DNA of 64,000 nt from the NCBI GenBank assembly GCA_025766275.1, contig JAFKAC010000002.1:2914001-2978000 (forward strand), given 5' to 3'. This document shows positions 59,106 to 64,000 of this stretch, piece after piece (within the stretch, counting starts at the first letter, position 1; each line of letters begins with the position of its first letter). The position numbers were made by a program, and so were the translations under genes. Source of the stretch: Lactarius indigo (taxonomy: Eukaryota > Basidiomycota > Agaricomycetes > Russulales > Russulaceae). Below the pieces are notes generated by a model, which did not search any database, was not told the origin of the DNA, and worked only from the letters and a program-made list of their open reading frames with translations.

Positions 59106-61001
59106 ATGGTCAATCTCGCCTATTTTCTTGTGACTATCCTCCTCCTCACCCTGGCCAGTGCCTCTCCAGTGCGGCCTCAGCCTCTCTGTACTACTAGCCG
59201 AAAGTTATCTGGCACTCGCGTTACAACACCGCTCGGTGTTGCACAAGGCACGGTGCCGGTCAATGGAGCTTCGCGGTTTGCAGTTAAATATGCGTCTGCC
59301 CAGCGGTGGAAAGACCCCGTAGTGGCTAGCACTTGGAACATCCCGTGTGTATCACCTGCTCTAGGCGAGCCAATGGTCTTTACCAAGTTTTTTGTAATAT
59401 AGAAATAATTTGTCGGATCCAACAGCACTCCCGTTGGCATGCCCTCAATCTACTCTGGACCCTTCTGAATTCTCCGAGGACTGCTTATCCATGTTGCTAT
59501 ACGTACCAACGGCCGTGACAGTGTCGAGCAAGCTTCCCGTTTTCCTCTGGTATGTATTCGACATTTTCAATGCCACGGTTCACTAATCGAATCGCCCAAA
59601 GGATTCATGGAGGTTCATTCATTTATGGTTCGGCAACTGCGCCCGGGTTGGATGGCACTAACCTTGCCAAGGCGACAAGTGCTATCGTTGTTGTTGTGCA
59701 ATATCGCCTCGGCGCCGTAAGTCGGTTTCACGCGTCTCTGTGTGTTTTCTTATGACGTTTTTTGTCAGCTCGCCTTCAACTCCCCAGACGGGCGCACGAA
59801 TTTCGCTGTGCGGGACATTGTCGCTTCCCTGCAATTCTTACACAAGGTGGCTACTAGCTTTGGGGGCGACGCTTCAAAAATCACCATCGCAGGTCAGAGC
59901 AGTGGCGCAAATTTGATACGAGCACTACTCGCTGCCCCGTCGGTCGCTTCGCTTTTCCAGTCGGCTATCCTCCACTCTGATCCAATGGTAAGTGAGTTAT
60001 GTTATCGCCAATGGTTGTAACCGAGTCGCAACAGGATTACGGATTCCTGTCCACCAGCGTCCAGTCTAAACTTCAGGATTACTTTAACGAGCAAATAAAC
60101 TGTTCTGCGACGGACACGTCGTGTGCACTCTCACTTTCTCTTGGCGCCATCCTTTCTGCATCAGATATGTTGTTCGACAATGCAGTGAACATAGACCCAT
60201 CTGCAACCCGAGCTGAGCCCATGCGGCCCGTTCATGATGGCACTCTCATTACGAGTACGTTGGATTCCACGACACCTTTCCCCAAAGTTTCCAAGGCTGT
60301 AATCCTGAGCACTGTACTGGACGAAGCCGGCCCCGCCATTTATGGCCAATTCACCGACCCAATGAGCACATCATTCTACGAGGAAATGGTTCACGCGTCG
60401 TTCGAGGAACCCAGAGCCAGCAATCTTCTTGCATCCCCTCATTATCAAGTGCCGGTCCTTCGCGATGGGAATACCGCTGACGCCCGTGTCCAGCTAGAGA
60501 AGATGGGTTCCGATCAGGTTTGGCGGTGTTCAACATGGTCATTTGCGCGCAGTTGGACTCAGAATGGTGGGAAGGCTTACGTTGCACAATACACTGTCGG
60601 CGCAACCTACCCCGACAACCAGGGCATTCCTTACTGCACCCGAGCCGGCGTTGTCTGCCACGAGGATGACATTCAGATTGTTGTACGTTACCCAATCCAT
60701 TCGTTTAAACTCGTCTTTTCAATGAGAAATGCAGTTCGGCACAGCCGACAATCCTAGCCCCGCCCAGTCCTCTTTAACCCGTGAAGTCCAGGCTCGGTAT
60801 AAGTCGTTCATCCTCACAGGTAACCCGAATCCTTCCGCAAGTTCTTCCGGGGCCAGTTTTCCTCAATGGTCCTCCGCGACGACCGGAAATTTTTCGGCAC
60901 AAAACTTGGGAACCCGTGGAACGACTCCCATTGGCGCATGCAACACACAATTTTGGGGAACCGTCTCCGTGCCTTATGATTATCAGGTGTATGGAATTTA
61001 G
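59106..61001 (+). CDS. Secreted type-B carboxylesterase/lipase
   Basis: Alpha/beta-hydrolase of the COesterase family. A signal peptide is clear ('MVNLAYFLVTILLLTLASAS'). Then 'TPLGVAQGTVPVNGASRFAV', 'PQSTLDPSEFSEDCLSMLLY' (conserved EDCL with disulfide Cys), the oxyanion loop 'FLWIHGGSFIYGS', and 'VVVVQYRLGALAF'. The nucleophile elbow is 'ITIAGQSSGANLIRALLAAP'. The acid is probably in 'LSTVLDEAGPAIYGQF' and the His in 'VVCHEDDIQIVFGT'. Introns are few and short (about 59345-59406, 59552-59602, 59717-59768, 59988-60033, 60684-60732). Length about 545 residues; it looks functional. Substrate unknown; an extracellular ester hydrolase is expected. Confidence 0.93.
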
Positions 61002-61531
61002 ACGAACTTGAGTAACATCCGCGTTCCAGAGTATCGTCGCTTCAATGCTATTACTACCACTACTTATAATGTCATTTCGTTGCATTGGTCACAATTGGAT
61101 TGCATATTCGCAAGTCTCAGAAAAATATTATCCGGGGTTTGCGATTTCCTTTCAACCTGTTTGAGTTTGTGTATCAGTGGTTCCTGTCCTATTTTTTAGT
61201 GGTCTTCAAATTTTAACCAGTTCTGAGGTCTGCTCAGAAAAAAAAAACCAGTTAGGCACATAGAGGCTGCTGATCGCTACACCTCGGCAGATGATGAACA
61301 AACGTCCTTGTAATCATAATAGATAACACCTCCAAATCAACTAGATCAGCGTACTCCCACTAATAGATACTCTGGTGCCTCGTCCAAGCCCACAGAAGTC
61401 GTGTTCAGTTGCCTACTCGGACTGGATAAATGGGAAAGAAATAAGTGGAAACAGGTGATACAGTTGAACGAGCAGGAAGGCAGTAGTGTCCTGAATGATG
61501 CACGCCGACCGCCAGGCGAGTCTGGCATACT
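61002..61531. other. Convergent 3' intergenic region
   Basis: Between the stops of the esterase (+) and NECAP (-). Contains an A-run (aaaaaaaaa near 61240). No gene seen. Confidence 0.55.
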
Positions 61532-62456
61532 TCAGCGACTCTTTGAGACGCTAGGAGGGGGTGGAAGTAGAGGAACGGTACCGCCACCACTCGCAGAATC
61601 GATAGCGTGGGATGTGCCGGTTGCTCTCCCTGAACCCAATACGTTCAAACCGTCGTCGAGTTTGCCACCACGGCCAGGAATGGAGATACTGAATGTCTGG
61701 CCTTCTTTCAACGAATAGTCCTTCTTTGGCCCGGGGGGGATATGTGGCGATGGAGTGTCTTCGTCTACGGACGACGAGGACGGACTCGTGCGAGCCTTCC
61801 ATCTCCTAGAAATATAATTTCAATAATAGCCTTGCTACACATACGCACAAGGACTGAGTACTTCGTGTAGTCCTGTAACGCCACATCTACAGGGGTTTAG
61901 GCATCCACGAGTACATATGGCTCGGATGGACTTACTGAAGTCGAAACTGTCAGAACGCTCTGCAAAGCCCATTCCAATATAGGCCTTTCGTCCGTTGTCT
62001 TCGACCCGGATGACAAAATATCGGGAAGAATCAAGAACAGCTTCCACAGATGGAGCAGAGGGGTCATAAAGCGCCTTCGCAAATACTGGTGACAGAAGTC
62101 TCAGCGGCCAACTCCCTTCATAATAAAGGCCCATGCGTACATTCACCTGAACTACACGTGAAACGATCAGGAAACCGGAAGAAGTGAACGGGTCGTACCA
62201 GTTTGCGCGTCCTCGAATAATAGAAATACAGAAGTAGACTTCTCCACGATACGCATGCGACCTTTCCACAAAGGCTGGGAAAGATCACCCCATTCTTGAG
62301 CTCGATGGCCCTCGTTGGCCTTCAGTGGCGGGATCCTGTACACTATTGATTTATCGGTGCTGTGTCAACGGTTCAGAGGAATAGCTCAGATGTACCAGAT
62401 ATTTCTCGCGCTATATAAAGAATAGACTCGATTTCGTTAGTGACAAAGTCCTCCAT
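61532..62456 (-). CDS. NECAP-like endocytic adaptor (PH-like domain)
   Basis: Homologue of NECAP1/2, which binds the AP-2 adaptor and controls clathrin coats. [19 protein letters not shown] starts exon 1; after an intron comes '[20 protein letters not shown]' with [16 protein letters not shown] 6-nt microexon (62141-62146) supplies GE of '[20 protein letters not shown]', then '[20 protein letters not shown]', '[20 protein letters not shown]'. After another intron the C-terminus gives '[12 protein letters not shown]'-like sequence, '[17 protein letters not shown]' and a Gly/Pro-rich end. Nearly every block matches the animal family. Length about 240 residues; start at 62456. It is head-to-head with CSN8 (190 bp between ATGs). 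Confidence 0.92.
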
Positions 62457-62646
62457 AGCGTTTTAGCGGAAACCGAGTTCAAGTTTGAGGCTACTAGTAG
62501 TGTGTTCGGGATTGCTAGTGCCAGTGCGGGGTTCGATTCGTGACGCGTGACAGACCACACCGTCCCGATCGGGATAAGCTTACGTTAAAGCTTTTATAAA
62601 ATTGATACGGCGTACGACTTCCGTGTTTTTTTCGATCTTTGACGAC

Positions 62647-63633
62647 ATGGACAACTATCCCTCACCTCAGCAATCAGTGCCTACTAGGGAATCCCCCAAA
62701 ATGGTGTCCGAACTGCCTGCGCTGGGTGGGATTGTAAGACCTGCCCTCGTAGGCCATTGCCTTGTTTCTCAAAATATACTCAGATCGCTGCCCTCCAAGC
62801 CAAGGGTGACTATTATGGACTTATCCAAGCTGCAGAACGCGCCGATCTCCTCGTATGTTCATGGATCTTTATCTTAGTACAGAGAACAAATTCGCCAACC
62901 AACTTCGAAGGCGGCCCACGACGATCATCCCACGCGGCTACTTGTCGCTGTGCCTCTTGTGCTCTCTTACTTGATAGTCAATGACTTGTAAGTTTCGTTT
63001 AGATCTCACTCTGTGGGCCGTTGACCGCGCATAGACCTTCAGCAAAGTTTGCGCTCCTGCGTATACCCGATGCCGTAGCTTCTGTTCCGCTTGCACAAGC
63101 GACGTTGAAATTATTCGCCTCGGTGTGGGAACGACGCTATGAAAATATATATCTTCGTGGAGAAGCACTTTCCAATCTTGCGCGGAGGGGAGAGCACTTG
63201 CAGGTAGATTTGGCAGAATTAATTGCAAGTCTAGTGGGAACATTTATCGGTAGGTGTTGCCTGCGTAATGTACTGGTACCTCACCTCCCACTACTACATG
63301 CCTGGAAGAATCATTCCGCCAGCGCACTTTTTTGCTTGTGTCAAAAGCATACACAACCATCCCACTGTCCCTTGCACAAGTATATCTCGGCCTGCAGAGC
63401 GACCATCTCCTCCGCGGTACGTTGCACAGATTAGGCTAGATTGTGCCACCCATAATACCATCATATTCACAGTTACGTCATCACAAGGCTGGCATCTCGA
63501 CGCACTTACCCAGATCTTAACGCCCGTTCGCATTACAAAAAGGACCGAGCCGTCTCCAGGTATCCGATCCAACCCTTTCACCAATGCCACTGCTCATAAA
63601 AATTGCAGCCTCGTCCACACTCTTAATGTTTGA
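62647..63633 (+). CDS. CSN8: COP9 signalosome subunit 8
   Basis: PCI-domain subunit of the complex that removes NEDD8 from cullins. Start MDNYPSPQQS at 62647; an intron (about 62734-62783) leads to 'IAALQAKGDYYGLIQAAERA'. The next junction needs a 25-nt intron (62853-62877) to reach 'HDDHPTRLLVAVPLVLSYLI'. Then 'AKFALLRIPDAVASVPLAQA', 'KLFASVWERRYENIYLRGEA', and after another intron 'ESFRQRTFLLVSKAYTTIPL', SLAQVYLGLQSDHLL, the winged-helix part of the PCI module. The final exon gives 'SQGWHLDALTQILTPVR'. Length about 240 residues, close to other CSN8 proteins. Confidence 0.85.
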
Positions 63634-63828
63634 GGGTGTGACAGACAACGTTGCGCGGCTGGAGACCTAGAGCCTAGAGTTTCTATCATTCGGGCTGGGC
63701 TACTGCTTAGGCTATTTGTAGTATCAGGAAAGTAAATGGTGAAGGGAATTAATTGTTAAGGGAGCGCTTGCCCGAAGCCGACCAATCGATCTATGCGACA
63801 TAATCGAATTCACTCCATGAGAGAAAAA

Positions 63829-64000
63829 TTAATGTGGGGGCAGTGCACGGACAATCCGTTTCCAGTCCTGACAAATCTGTATCAGTCTGACCTCAATAGG
63901 AAGCTTGAACTACCTTGTGATTCAAGGTCTGCATGTCGTCGATGGTCGCGACATGTAACAGATACCTCGCCAAATCGTCTAATTCGCGGTCGGCCATTGC
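63829..64000 (-). CDS. C-terminal exons of an unidentified gene, or a small protein (cut by right edge)
   Basis: A frame running off the right edge reads 'MADRELDDLARYLLHVATID' and DMQTLNHK, then a 37-nt intron-like gap (gtagttc..atacag, about 63876-63912) and ICQDWKRIVRALPPH before a TAA at 63829. The ATG at 63997 could be the start of a roughly 43-residue protein, or an internal Met of a longer gene. The sequence is helical and charged; I do not recognise it. Confidence 0.4.

Noticed and set aside
62520..62545. B-box-like gggttcgattcg, possible tRNA
   Set aside because: No matching A-box at the right distance and the T-arm does not pair; it lies in the NECAP/CSN8 upstream region.
1..64000. 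Secondary-metabolite or defence gene cluster
   Set aside because: No polyketide synthase, NRPS, terpene cyclase, P450 or NLR-type gene is present; the MFS transporter, SDR and Zn2Cys6 factor are scattered among housekeeping genes.

Overview
This is a eukaryotic window, almost certainly from a mushroom-forming basidiomycete (Agaricomycotina). Genes lie on both strands and are cut by many introns of about 45-65 nt with gt(a/g)..ag borders. The protein set is fungal: a White-collar-2 type PAS/GATA protein, a Zn2Cys6 regulator, Snz-type vitamin B6 synthase, Ypt1, IPK1 and a CwfJ-domain protein. I could not assign a species. No bacterial-style operon, CRISPR array, rRNA or convincing tRNA was seen. 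Gene coordinates run from start to stop codon and include introns. Exon joins were worked out by hand from splice signals and family conservation.

Layout. 1-2.0 kb: partial cyclin L, head-to-head with an Arg/Asp/Ser-rich protein gene. 2.7-4.4 kb: pyridoxal-phosphate synthase SNZ1. 5.9-7.4 kb: mitochondrial ribosomal protein mL49 and a divergent hypothetical gene. 10-11.9 kb: MFS transporter. 12-16.9 kb: a hypothetical gene, then a large disordered protein gene with a C-terminal membrane segment. 17-22.6 kb: gene-poor, with decayed coding pieces and dispersed repeat fragments. 22.6-28.3 kb: long-chain acyl-CoA synthetase, penta-EF-hand protein, and a HAD hydrolase ending in SKL. 29-34.3 kb: NOP16 (with a frameshift), a Zn2Cys6 regulator and a small zinc-ribbon protein. 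35 kb: aspartic protease pseudogene. 36-40.2 kb: YPT1, WC-2 and a short-chain dehydrogenase. 40.7-47.2 kb: a long kinesin, head-to-head with IPK1. 48.8-55.6 kb: isovaleryl-CoA dehydrogenase, arginase and a class I/II aminotransferase, three amino-acid catabolism genes in a row on the + strand. 55.8-64 kb: CWF19/DRN1-like splicing factor, a secreted carboxylesterase, NECAP, COP9 subunit 8, and a small gene cut by the right edge.

The genes do not form an obvious cluster for one pathway. The most notable features are in gene structure: three inferred GC-AG introns, a 6-nt microexon (NECAP), a 10-nt microexon (arginase), a 25-nt putative intron (CSN8), and a last intron in the HAD hydrolase whose splicing decides whether the protein ends in a peroxisomal SKL signal. 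Other points are a pair of introns whose joint retention keeps the frame, several very close bidirectional promoters, a degraded protease gene, and repeat fragments including a possible tRNA-derived SINE. I found no clear new multi-gene system.
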